NCBI GenBank assembly: GCA_964473865.1
Contig: CAYYQN010000006.1
Location: 1 to 64,000, forward strand
Length of the DNA stretch: 64,000 nucleotides
Reading direction: 5' to 3'
DNA from: CAIMUX01 sp964473865
GTDB lineage: Bacteria; Eisenbacteria; RBG-16-71-46; CAIMUX01
Translations under genes and position numbers: made by a program
Shown: piece by piece, positions 8,868 through 18,574 of the stretch
How the letters are laid out: the number at the start of each line of letters is the position of its first letter
Position numbering within the stretch: position 1 is the first letter of the stretch
Notes under the pieces: generated by a model
Seen by the model: only the letters and a program-made list of their open reading frames with translations
What the model was told of the DNA's origin: nothing
The model's database searches: none

Positions 8868-9275
8868 ATGGGCAATCCAGTGCTGGCCGTCTTTCTGGTT
8901 GTCTGCTCGCTCGCCGTCATCGTGGTGACCGTGGTCCTGGTGCGGATGGCCAATCAGCTGGTGCGTTCCGGCGGCGAACTCGAGCGACTCGCACGCTCGT
9001 TGAATGAGGGGCTCCTGCCGCGCGCGGAGCGGGTGTTGGACCAGGCGCAAGCGGAGCTGGTCGAGCTGCGTTCGGCCACCGAGGCTGCACGCAAGATGAC
9101 CTTGGCGGCGAACCGGGCGGCCGAGACGGTGAGCGACATCACCACCGGCGCCCGCGACGCCATTTCGCCGATTCTCGGCGCGGTCAGCGAGGTCGGGGAC
9201 GCCATGAGGCATGTCACGGCGCTGACGGCGGGGTTCAAGACCGCCCTCACCGCCCTGCGTCGGTCCCCCCGCTAG
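8868..9275 (+). CDS. DUF948-like membrane-anchored coiled-coil protein
   Basis: A 135-residue protein with one N-terminal membrane helix (about residues 4-23) followed by a long heptad-rich region (ELERLARSLNEGLLPRAERVL...) typical of DUF948/apolipoprotein-like helical proteins. There are no catalytic motifs. A Shine-Dalgarno GGAAGGAG lies 8 nt before the ATG. It is a paralogue of the product at 23038-23526: both share the pattern GxELERL...LPRxERxL. It precedes a YtxH gene and the mla operon, so an envelope role is likely, but the molecular function is unknown. Confidence 0.7.
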   Translation: MGNPVLAVFLVVCSLAVIVVTVVLVRMANQLVRSGGELERLARSLNEGLLPRAERVLDQAQAELVELRSATEAARKMTLAANRAAETVSDITTGARDAISPILGAVSEVGDAMRHVTALTAGFKTALTALRRSPR

Positions 9276-9319
9276 GCGGGGGCCGGCGACCTGTCTGCTG
9301 AAAAGAGGAAGGAGTCGCG

Positions 9320-9640
9320 ATGAGCAGGAGTTCGGATACGGCGATGGCGTTTCTCCTGGGAGCGGTGACGGGCGGGGTCATTGCCCTGTTGCTGGCGCCG
9401 GAAAAGGGAGAGGTCACCCGGCGCAAGATCCGCCAGGGTGCCGGCGATTTGTACGGCAAGGGAAAGCTCCTGGCCGGCGAAACGGGTCATCGCACCAAGG
9501 AGAAGGCGCTCGAGGCTGGTGAGTGGGTAAAGGAGAAGGCCGGGGATGCCGCCGCGGTTGCCCGCAGCCAGGTCGAAGCGGTGAAGTCCGCGGTCGCCGA
9601 GGGCAAGGAGGCGTACCGCCGGGAGCTGGAGAAGAGCTGA
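9320..9640 (+). CDS. YtxH domain protein
   Basis: A 106-residue protein matching the YtxH/general-stress family: an N-terminal hydrophobic glycine-rich segment (FLLGAVTGGVIALLLAPEKG, residues 11-30) and then a lysine/glutamate-rich amphipathic helix with repeated KEKA-type motifs. The Shine-Dalgarno GGAAGGAG is clear. It ends 7 nt before the GTG start of mlaE, so it is probably cotranscribed with the lipid transport operon. The function in the family is not defined beyond stress association. Confidence 0.8.
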   Translation: MSRSSDTAMAFLLGAVTGGVIALLLAPEKGEVTRRKIRQGAGDLYGKGKLLAGETGHRTKEKALEAGEWVKEKAGDAAAVARSQVEAVKSAVAEGKEAYRRELEKS

Positions 9641-9647
9641 TTCCGGC

Positions 9648-10772
9648 GTGAGTCCGCTCGCCTCGGAACGCGCCCCGGACGGTACGCTGACGCTCCACCT
9701 GCGCGGAGCCGTCGACTTCCGCACGGTGCGGGCGCGGCGCGCGGAGATGCTCTCGGCCCTTGCCGGCATTCCGTCCGGCACCCGAGTAGTGTTGTACACG
9801 GCGGCGGCGGAGCCACAGGACTCCGCCGCCGCCGGACTCGTTCTGGAGTTCCTGCAGGCTGGGCGCGCGCGCGGCCTGGCCTGCGCCACCGGCGATCTCG
9901 ACCCAGTGACCCGCAACTTCCTCGACCTGGCCGGACCGCCGCCCCCTGCCGTCCCCCCGCCCGCACTCTCCCGCATCGGACTGGCGGAAGCCCTGGGGCG
10001 CTTATGCCTCGACTCGTGGCACGAGACCGTGGAGACGATCTCGTTCGTCGGGCGGGTTGCCCTGTCGATCATCTGGAGTCTGGGACACCCCCGACGGGTG
10101 CGGTGGGGCGAGATCGGCATCCTCGTCCAGCGGTCGGGCGCGGAGGCGTTGCCGATCGTGACGCTCTTGAGTCTCCTGGTAGGGCTCGTGACGGCGTTCT
10201 CGGCCGCCGTACAGCTCCGGCAGTTCGGGGCCGACATCTTCATCGCCGATCTGGTCGGTATCGGGATGACCCGCGAACTGGGTCCATTGATGGCGGCCAT
10301 CCTCCTCACCGGTCGATCCGGATCGGCGTTTGCGGCCGAGATCGGGACCATGCGGATCTCCGACGAGATCGACGCCTTGACGGTGATGGGGATCCGGCCG
10401 CTTGACTATCTGGTGATGCCGAGGATCTTTGCCGTGATGCTGGCGCTGCCTCTGCTTTCGCTGTACGCCGATCTGGCCGGGATCGCGGGAGGGATGGCCA
10501 TCGCCGGGCTCAGCTTGAACCTCACCCCGGTCGCCTTCTTCGGCCAGTTGCGGAAGGTCGTCGAGCCGTGGGATGTCATGTCCGGCGTTCTGAAGTCGGT
10601 CGTCTTCGGCCTGCTGGTCGCCGGGGTCGGCTGTCACCGGGGCCTGCGGACCGAGGGGGGAGCGCTCGGCGTCGGGCGCAGCACCACCGCCTCGGTGGTG
10701 AGCGGGATCTTCCTCATCGTGGTGGCCGACTCGATCTTCGTCATCCTCTTTCACTACCTGGGTCTGGAGTAG
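9648..10772 (+). CDS. mlaE: MlaE-type ABC permease with N-terminal STAS domain
   Basis: A 374-residue inner-membrane permease of the MlaE/YrbE (DUF140) family. The first ~100 residues form a STAS-like domain, and the remaining ~260 are the five-helix MlaE fold with GIGMTRELGPLMAAILLTGR and FAAEIGTMRISDEIDAL. In Gram-negatives this permease works with MlaF (ATPase) and MlaD (MCE ring) to move phospholipid between inner and outer membranes. The STAS domain, a separate MlaB subunit in E. coli, is fused here. The start is GTG. The MlaF gene begins 3 nt after the stop. Confidence 0.9.
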   Translation: MSPLASERAPDGTLTLHLRGAVDFRTVRARRAEMLSALAGIPSGTRVVLYTAAAEPQDSAAAGLVLEFLQAGRARGLACATGDLDPVTRNFLDLAGPPPPAVPPPALSRIGLAEALGRLCLDSWHETVETISFVGRVALSIIWSLGHPRRVRWGEIGILVQRSGAEALPIVTLLSLLVGLVTAFSAAVQLRQFGADIFIADLVGIGMTRELGPLMAAILLTGRSGSAFAAEIGTMRISDEIDALTVMGIRPLDYLVMPRIFAVMLALPLLSLYADLAGIAGGMAIAGLSLNLTPVAFFGQLRKVVEPWDVMSGVLKSVVFGLLVAGVGCHRGLRTEGGALGVGRSTTASVVSGIFLIVVADSIFVILFHYLGLE

Positions 10773-10775
10773 CGG

Positions 10776-11537
10776 ATGGCGGAAGAGGTCGTGATCGAGG
10801 TGCGGGACCTCACGGTCCGCTTCGGTGCCCGCCCCATCCTGGAGCGGGTCTCACTGGAGGTGCGCCGCGGCGAGATCTTTGTCATTCTCGGAGGCAGTGG
10901 CTGCGGCAAGACCACCCTCCTGAGGCACATGATCGGGTTGCGCCGGCCGGAAGGCGGCACCATCCGGGTGCTCGGCGTCGACCTGGCCCGGGCGGGCGAT
11001 GCGGAGCGGGACGCGGTGTGGCGCCGGTCGGGCGTGCTCTTCCAGACGGGCGCGCTGCTGAAGTCGATGACGCTCGAGGACAACGTCGCCTTGCCGCTGC
11101 GCGAGGCCACGGGACTTCCGGAGCCGTTCGTCCGCGAGATGGCCCGGATGAAGCTCGCGATGATGGGCCTGGAAGATGCCGCCGATCTGCTGCCGTCCGA
11201 GCTGAGCGGCGGGATGCAGAAGCGCGGCGGTCTGGCCCGGGCCATCGCCCTCGATCCCGAGATCCTGTTCTTCGACGAGCCCGGAGCCGGGCTCGATCCG
11301 GTCACCTCGGTGGAGCTCGACGAGCTGATCCTGAGCCTGAACCGGCACCTGGGCACCACCATGGTGGTGGTGACGCACGAGCTGCAGAGTATCTACAAGA
11401 TCGCGAGCCGGGCGATCATGCTGGATGCGGAGGCGAGAGGCATCATCGCCGCGGGCACTCCGGCGGAGATGCGGGACCACAGCCGGCACCCGAAGGTGCG
11501 GGCGTTCTTCCGGCGCGAGCGGGTGGCGGAGGCGTAG
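10776..11537 (+). CDS. mlaF: MlaF-type ABC transporter ATPase
   Basis: A 253-residue ABC ATPase. The Walker A motif is GGSGCGKTT, the signature is ELSGGMQKR, and Walker B is EILFFDEPGAGLDP, followed by the switch His (VVVTHEL). The SGGMQKR form of the signature is typical of MlaF/Ttg2A lipid transporters rather than nutrient importers. It would energise the MlaE-MlaD complex encoded on either side. It follows MlaE by 3 nt, with a Shine-Dalgarno (GGAG) inside the end of that gene. Confidence 0.92.
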   Translation: MAEEVVIEVRDLTVRFGARPILERVSLEVRRGEIFVILGGSGCGKTTLLRHMIGLRRPEGGTIRVLGVDLARAGDAERDAVWRRSGVLFQTGALLKSMTLEDNVALPLREATGLPEPFVREMARMKLAMMGLEDAADLLPSELSGGMQKRGGLARAIALDPEILFFDEPGAGLDPVTSVELDELILSLNRHLGTTMVVVTHELQSIYKIASRAIMLDAEARGIIAAGTPAEMRDHSRHPKVRAFFRRERVAEA

Positions 11538-11623
11538 ATTCAAGCCGGTGCCGGCGTGGGCCGGCCCGCGGGACGATGCGGCCCGCGGCCGCGAGCGCGG
11601 GCGGGAAGATGGATGGAGGAGTC

Positions 11624-12601
11624 ATGGCCGAGCGCACGCGGGCGTTCTGGGTTGGCGCGTTTGTGCTCGCCGGAATCGCGATCGCGGTGGGCGGGCTGAT
11701 CTTCCTCGGTTCGGCGGACTGGATGCGGAGAAAGAACCTCTTCGTCACCTACTTCGACACGTCGGTGCAGGGGCTCACCATCGACGCGGAGGTGAAGTTC
11801 CGCGGGGTCTCCGTGGGACGCGTCAAGGAAATGCGGATCGCGCCGGACGGAAGGCTTGTCGAGGTCGTCCTCGAGATGCAGCCGCAAATGCGGATCACGC
11901 CCGACCTGCGGGTGAGCCTGACCCTGGCCGGGATCACCGGCATGAAGTACCTCGAGTTGAACGTCCCGACTCCGGACCTGGCGGACCGCCACCCCCCGCT
12001 GTCATTCCGGCCCCCGCATCCGGTAATCCCCAGCGTGCCCAGCGGGTTCCAGCAGGTGGAAGAGTCGCTGCGCGCGCTCTATGCCCGGCTCTCTGCGCTC
12101 GACATCGAAGGAGTGATGGAGTCCTCAAAGGAACTGATGGACACCGGGCTGCGCGCCACGGCCGCCCTGGACAGCCTGCTGCGCTCCGGCGAGCTGACCG
12201 GGTGGGCGCAGCCGCTCACCAGTGTCGGACGGCGGGCGGACTCGCTCCTGGCGGCATTCGACGTCGCGCACTACAACACCCTTCTCGATTCGACGCTGCA
12301 GCGCCTGGACATCGCCTCGCTCCGCTTCCAGCGGGTGATGACGCGGCTGGACGACGAGACCGAGGGGATGCACCTGCGGGGTCGCGTCGACTCCATCCTG
12401 ATTGCGGCCCAGGGAACCGTGGAGGGAAGCCGGGAACTCGTGCGGCGCACCCAGTACTCCTCGACCCAACTCCTGACCGGCGCCCAGATCACTCTGCGGG
12501 AATTGAACGCGACGCTCGACCGCCTGAACTCCCTGCTGCAGACGCTGGAGAGCTACCCGTCCAACATCCTGTACACGGCCCCGCCCAAGGAGGAGAAGTA
12601 G
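11624..12601 (+). CDS. mlaD: MlaD/MCE domain lipid-binding protein
   Basis: A 325-residue protein with an N-terminal membrane anchor (about residues 7-30) and one MCE domain (about residues 38-115: FDTSVQGLTIDAEVKFRGVSVGRV...). A long helical C-terminal region follows. It would form the periplasmic lipid-conducting ring or needle on the MlaE permease. It is longer than E. coli MlaD (183 aa), with extra helical sequence. GGAGG lies only 4 nt from the chosen ATG; ATG at 11609 (five codons earlier) is an alternative. The next gene starts 2 nt after the stop. Confidence 0.88.
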   Translation: MAERTRAFWVGAFVLAGIAIAVGGLIFLGSADWMRRKNLFVTYFDTSVQGLTIDAEVKFRGVSVGRVKEMRIAPDGRLVEVVLEMQPQMRITPDLRVSLTLAGITGMKYLELNVPTPDLADRHPPLSFRPPHPVIPSVPSGFQQVEESLRALYARLSALDIEGVMESSKELMDTGLRATAALDSLLRSGELTGWAQPLTSVGRRADSLLAAFDVAHYNTLLDSTLQRLDIASLRFQRVMTRLDDETEGMHLRGRVDSILIAAQGTVEGSRELVRRTQYSSTQLLTGAQITLRELNATLDRLNSLLQTLESYPSNILYTAPPKEEK

Positions 12602-12603
12602 CC

Positions 12604-13344
12604 ATGCCGGGAACGAGGCGGTCCTTTCGCCGATCGCGGCGCGGAGTCCTGCGTGCGCTGCTGACCCTGGCGGTGCTGCTGCCGGTGGCGGGATGCATGC
12701 GGATCCCGCGCGAGCGGCTCGAGATTCGCCGATATTCGCTCGAGGCGCCCGCGATCCCGGAGCCGCCGGACACCGAGTTCCCGGGCGCCGCGGCCCGGGC
12801 CTCCGTCCTGCCGGTGCGGGTGCTCTTGTCCCCCTTCACCGCCGATGCCCGCCAGCGGGGAGAACGGATGCTGTTCCGTTCCGACGAGGATCAGCTGGAG
12901 TACTACTACTACCACCGGTGGATCGCGTCGCCGGAGCGGATGATCGAGGATCTTCTGGCCACGGAGGTGACCCGCTGGGGCATCTTCGGGGAGGGGCTGC
13001 ATCGCGCGGATGCCGGTCTCGTTCCCACGCACGAGATCCTGGGGCGGCTGACCGCGCTCTACGCCGACAACCGCAAGAAGCGCCACGCGGCGGTTCTCGA
13101 GATGGAGCTGACGGTGCTCAAGATCGACCCGGTCACCGTGGAGAAGACCGTGGTCCTCCAGAAGACCTATCGGGTGACCGAGCCGCGCCCGAACAACCGG
13201 GTGGACACCTTCGTCCCAGCCGCAAACCGGGCCGTGATGCGGTGGCTCATCGAGCTTCGCCCGGACCTGGAAGCGGCGTTGTCTGTTGCCATGCCTTCAG
13301 TTGTGCCGCTCTCTCCCCCGGCCCGGAAAACGCGAAACCGCTGA
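12604..13344 (+). CDS. ABC-type transport auxiliary lipoprotein (PqiC/MlaC-position)
   Basis: A 246-residue lipoprotein with a basic n-region, a hydrophobic stretch and the lipobox PVAGC at the end of a signal peptide. The mature domain begins LEIRRYSLEAPAIPEP and contains VRVLLSPFTADARQRGERM and an LGRLTALYADNRKKRHAAVLE core. This resembles the PqiC-like auxiliary lipoprotein (ABC_trans_aux) often found at the end of mce operons. It probably receives or passes lipid at the outer membrane for the MlaEFD complex encoded immediately upstream. No MlaA or MlaC homologue is present here. Confidence 0.78.
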   Translation: MPGTRRSFRRSRRGVLRALLTLAVLLPVAGCMRIPRERLEIRRYSLEAPAIPEPPDTEFPGAAARASVLPVRVLLSPFTADARQRGERMLFRSDEDQLEYYYYHRWIASPERMIEDLLATEVTRWGIFGEGLHRADAGLVPTHEILGRLTALYADNRKKRHAAVLEMELTVLKIDPVTVEKTVVLQKTYRVTEPRPNNRVDTFVPAANRAVMRWLIELRPDLEAALSVAMPSVVPLSPPARKTRNR

Positions 13345-13477
13345 ACGTATCCGGATCCGGAACCGATAGCTGAAGAAGAAGCTTGCGGACCTCGGACCCG
13401 CGCCGTCCGGCGCGGCTGCCGGTGTTCCGCTTGGCGCAACGACGGACTTCGGATCCTCAGCGATGGGAAGCAAAGCG

Positions 13478-14617
13478 ATGAAGACCGAGCAATGTCGATG
13501 GACTCCGGCGAAGGGTTGGGAGCCGCACCCGCCCGGCCAGCTTCCGGGGCAGGCCTCCCTGGTCCTGCTGTTTGGAAGTGCCGCAATTCTGAAGGACTCG
13601 GGACGCCGGGATGAGATTCGGCGAGCCTATCCCGGGGCGCACCTGTTCGGTTGCTCGACCGCCGGCGAGATCTTCGACACGCAGGTGGCGGACGACTCGC
13701 TGGTGGCCACCGCCGTCCACTTCGAGTACACCCGGTTGCGCGGCGAGCGGGTGTGCATCCGCGATGTCGCCGACAGCCTCGAGGCGGGAGAGCGTCTGGG
13801 CCGATCCTTGCCGCCGGAAGGGCTGGTCCACGTGCTCGTCCTCTCCGACGGACTCAAGATCAACGGCAGCGATCTGGTCCGGGGGTTGACCCGGGTCCTG
13901 CCGCCGGGCGTCACGGTCACCGGCGGTCTCTCCGGGGACGGGGCCCGATTCCAGGAGACTGTGGTCCTGTGGGACGGTGATCCGGAGCCGGACACGATCG
14001 CTGTGTTGGGGCTGTACGGTGACCGGCTGAAGATCGGTTTCGGTTCCCTGGGTGGTTGGGATCCCTTTGGTCCGGAGAGGCTCATCACCCGATCTCAGGG
14101 CAATGTCCTCTATGAGATGGACGGGCGATCGGCTCTGGACCTGTACAAGACGTACCTGGGAGACCATGCCCAAGGCCTGCCCGCCACGGGCCTCCTCTTC
14201 CCGCTTTGCCTGCGGACGAAAGAGCGCCCCACCGCCGTGGTGCGTACCATCCTCGCGGTGGATGAGGCGGAACACAGCATGACCTTTGCCGGCGACGTGC
14301 CGGAGGGCGCGTACGCCCGGTTGATGAAGGCGAACTTCGATCGTCTGATCGACGGAGCCACGGGGGCGGCCCGCACAAGCCAGCAGGCCCTGGGTTCGAT
14401 CTCCACCGACCTGGCCCTTCTCATCAGCTGCGTGGGACGGAAGATCGTCCTCAACCAGCGGGTCGAGGAGGAGGTGGAGGGAGTGCGCGAGGTGCTGGGG
14501 AGCGCTCCGGCCCTCACCGGTTTCTACTCCTACGGGGAGATCTCCCCGTTCGGGCCCAATACCCGGTGCGAGCTGCACAACCAGACGATGACCATCACCA
14601 CCTTCTCCGAGAGATGA
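13478..14617 (+). CDS. FIST domain sensory protein (NosP-like family)
   Basis: A 379-residue protein with FIST N (about residues 20-210) and FIST C (about 225-365). Recognisable features are LVLLFGSAAIL, HLFGCSTAGEIF, TGGLSGDGARF and the C-terminal GFYSYGEISPF. FIST proteins bind small ligands; the NosP branch binds haem and senses nitric oxide, usually acting on a neighbouring histidine kinase. That fits here because a hybrid kinase starts 83 nt downstream, but the ligand cannot be read from the sequence. The chosen start (MKTEQ) resembles the N-terminus of relatives as I recall them; ATG at 13463 is also possible. Confidence 0.85.
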   Translation: MKTEQCRWTPAKGWEPHPPGQLPGQASLVLLFGSAAILKDSGRRDEIRRAYPGAHLFGCSTAGEIFDTQVADDSLVATAVHFEYTRLRGERVCIRDVADSLEAGERLGRSLPPEGLVHVLVLSDGLKINGSDLVRGLTRVLPPGVTVTGGLSGDGARFQETVVLWDGDPEPDTIAVLGLYGDRLKIGFGSLGGWDPFGPERLITRSQGNVLYEMDGRSALDLYKTYLGDHAQGLPATGLLFPLCLRTKERPTAVVRTILAVDEAEHSMTFAGDVPEGAYARLMKANFDRLIDGATGAARTSQQALGSISTDLALLISCVGRKIVLNQRVEEEVEGVREVLGSAPALTGFYSYGEISPFGPNTRCELHNQTMTITTFSER

Positions 14618-14700
14618 TCGCCCGAAGCGGGCGGCCGGGTCCATGGGCGGGGGCCGGCGTTCAGGGGTGACCCCCGGGGAGCGTGGGTAGAGTTCGAGTC

Positions 14701-17289
<2,589 letters not shown>

Positions 17290-17410
17290 CAGGCTGCCCG
17301 GCCCGCCGCCGAATGCCGCCGCCGGCGGTTGCGTGTCTCGGGGCGATACCCGCCGCCAAGAGCCGCCGCCGGACTCCTGCATCCGGATCCCCGGTTGGGG
17401 GCGTGTGGAG

Positions 17411-17429
17411 TACAATCTCCCTGGAGATT
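17411..17429 (+). promoter_or_regulatory. -10-like element overlapped by an inverted repeat
   Basis: TACAAT (17411-17416) is a -10 candidate for the Crp/Fnr gene. It is overlapped by AATCTCC-CT-GGAGATT (17414-17429), a perfect 7-bp inverted repeat that could be an operator. No good -35 is present at the expected distance, so promoter function is tentative. Confidence 0.35.
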
Positions 17430-17609
17430 CCGGGCTCGTGCCGGCACGACCTGGCCATGTCGCCTCCAGAAGGCAACCCTGCGCAGCGTCACGGTCTTTT
17501 GCGGCGACGATCGTCTCGACCTGGCGGTCTTGCCACGCGGCCGCGGAGACGGCGGGCGCACCTGCCGCAACCGCCGGGCAAGTCGATGGCTGAGGCCCCG
17601 AGGGTACGA

Positions 17610-18344
17610 ATGACCCGTCCGAAACGAGTGGTCGCGCGCGCGTCCCGGTGCTGCCCGGTCTGCGGGCGAAAAGGCCCCGGTCCGTTCTGCGAACTGGCCG
17701 GCAGCGAGAAGACCGGGCTCGAGACCGGGCGCACCGTGGCCCGGTATGCGGCGGGAGAAGTGATCTTCAGCCAGGGACAACCTTCCTTGGCGGTCTACTG
17801 CCTGACCTCAGGCGGCGCGAAGGTCTACAAGAACGCCCTGCGAGGGGGGCAGGTCATCCTCCGGGTGCTGGGGGTCGGCGAGCTGCTTGGATACCGCCCG
17901 GTTCTGTCGGGTGAGCCGTATGCCGCGACCGCGGAGGCCATCGTGCCGACGACGGCCTGCGTCATCACGCGGGAGCATCTCTTCGAAGGTCTGCGTGGCT
18001 CTCCGGAACTCTCCGCTCGCCTCCTGGCCAAGATGGCCAGGGAGCTCCGGATTTCCGAAGAGCAACTCCTGAGCATCGCCAGCGAGCCGGTGCGACGTCG
18101 GATCGCTCGGTTGCTGGTCCTCACTCTGAGGGCGGCGGGGGTTCCGATGCGCGCCAACGCGCGCGTTCCGACTGCGTATCGACGGGCCGACATGGCGCAG
18201 ATGATCGGCACGACGCCGGAGACTTTCTCCCGCACTCTCCGGCAGATGGCATCTCAGGGAGTGATTCACGTCACCCGGACCGAGATCTGCGTGCTGAACC
18301 CGGGCCGTCTGGTCGCGGCGGCCTCGCTCGAACCCTGGACTTGA
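17610..18344 (+). CDS. Crp/Fnr family transcription regulator with N-terminal cysteines
   Basis: A 244-residue regulator. The N-terminus has CCPVCGRKGPGPFC, a Cys cluster of the kind that binds an Fe-S cluster in several Fnr-like proteins. A cyclic-nucleotide-binding-type beta barrel follows (about residues 40-145: AAGEVIFSQGQPSLAVYCL...), then a Crp-type winged helix (about 160-235) with the recognition helix in TTPETFSRTLRQM. TPETFSR-type helices usually read TTGA/TCAA half-sites, and such a site (18337-18358) overlaps the end of this gene. The likely role is redox- or oxygen-responsive control of the cytochromes downstream. The start is uncertain: ATG at 17586 would add eight residues. Confidence 0.85.
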   Translation: MTRPKRVVARASRCCPVCGRKGPGPFCELAGSEKTGLETGRTVARYAAGEVIFSQGQPSLAVYCLTSGGAKVYKNALRGGQVILRVLGVGELLGYRPVLSGEPYAATAEAIVPTTACVITREHLFEGLRGSPELSARLLAKMARELRISEEQLLSIASEPVRRRIARLLVLTLRAAGVPMRANARVPTAYRRADMAQMIGTTPETFSRTLRQMASQGVIHVTRTEICVLNPGRLVAAASLEPWT

Positions 18345-18358
18345 CGAGAATCAAGTCC
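18337..18358 (+). promoter_or_regulatory. FNR-type operator (TTGAC-N4-ATCAA)
   Basis: The palindrome GGACTTGA-CGAGAA-TCAAGTCC has perfect 8-bp arms. Its core TTGACgagaATCAA differs from the FNR consensus TTGATnnnnATCAA at one base. It overlaps the stop codon of the Crp/Fnr gene and is centred about 62 bp before the expected start from the TATAAT at 18399, the spacing used by class I Crp/Fnr activation. A terminator hairpin is the alternative reading, but no T-tract follows. Confidence 0.6.
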
Positions 18359-18398
18359 CGGGGGCGCCTTCGGCATACCCGTGCGTCACGGGTTCGCC

Positions 18399-18404
18399 TA
18401 TAAT
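18399..18404 (+). promoter_or_regulatory. -10 element TATAAT of the multihaem cytochrome gene
   Basis: A perfect TATAAT with no recognisable -35 hexamer (tacccg at the expected place), as expected for an activator-dependent promoter. It would give a leader of about 165 nt before the cytochrome gene at 18575, which carries a consensus Shine-Dalgarno AAGGAGGTG. Confidence 0.6.
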
Positions 18405-18574
18405 CGTGCCGTCTGATTGGACCGGGGAGCGATCGCCGACCCCGGTGAACATTCGCCCCAACCGTCGGGCTTTGTTTGTCTGTGCCATTAGGAGAACTGC
18501 TTCCGGCTCAAAGCGGACATTAGCGACCTTCATCGAACGCCGCCGGGTGGCCGGAACGCAGAAGGAGGTGCCTC

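Noticed and set aside
18337..18358. Reading the palindrome after the Crp/Fnr gene as a rho-independent terminator
   Set aside because: The stem is adequate, but it overlaps the stop codon and is followed by a G/C-rich sequence without T-tract; the match to the FNR consensus and promoter spacing explains it better.
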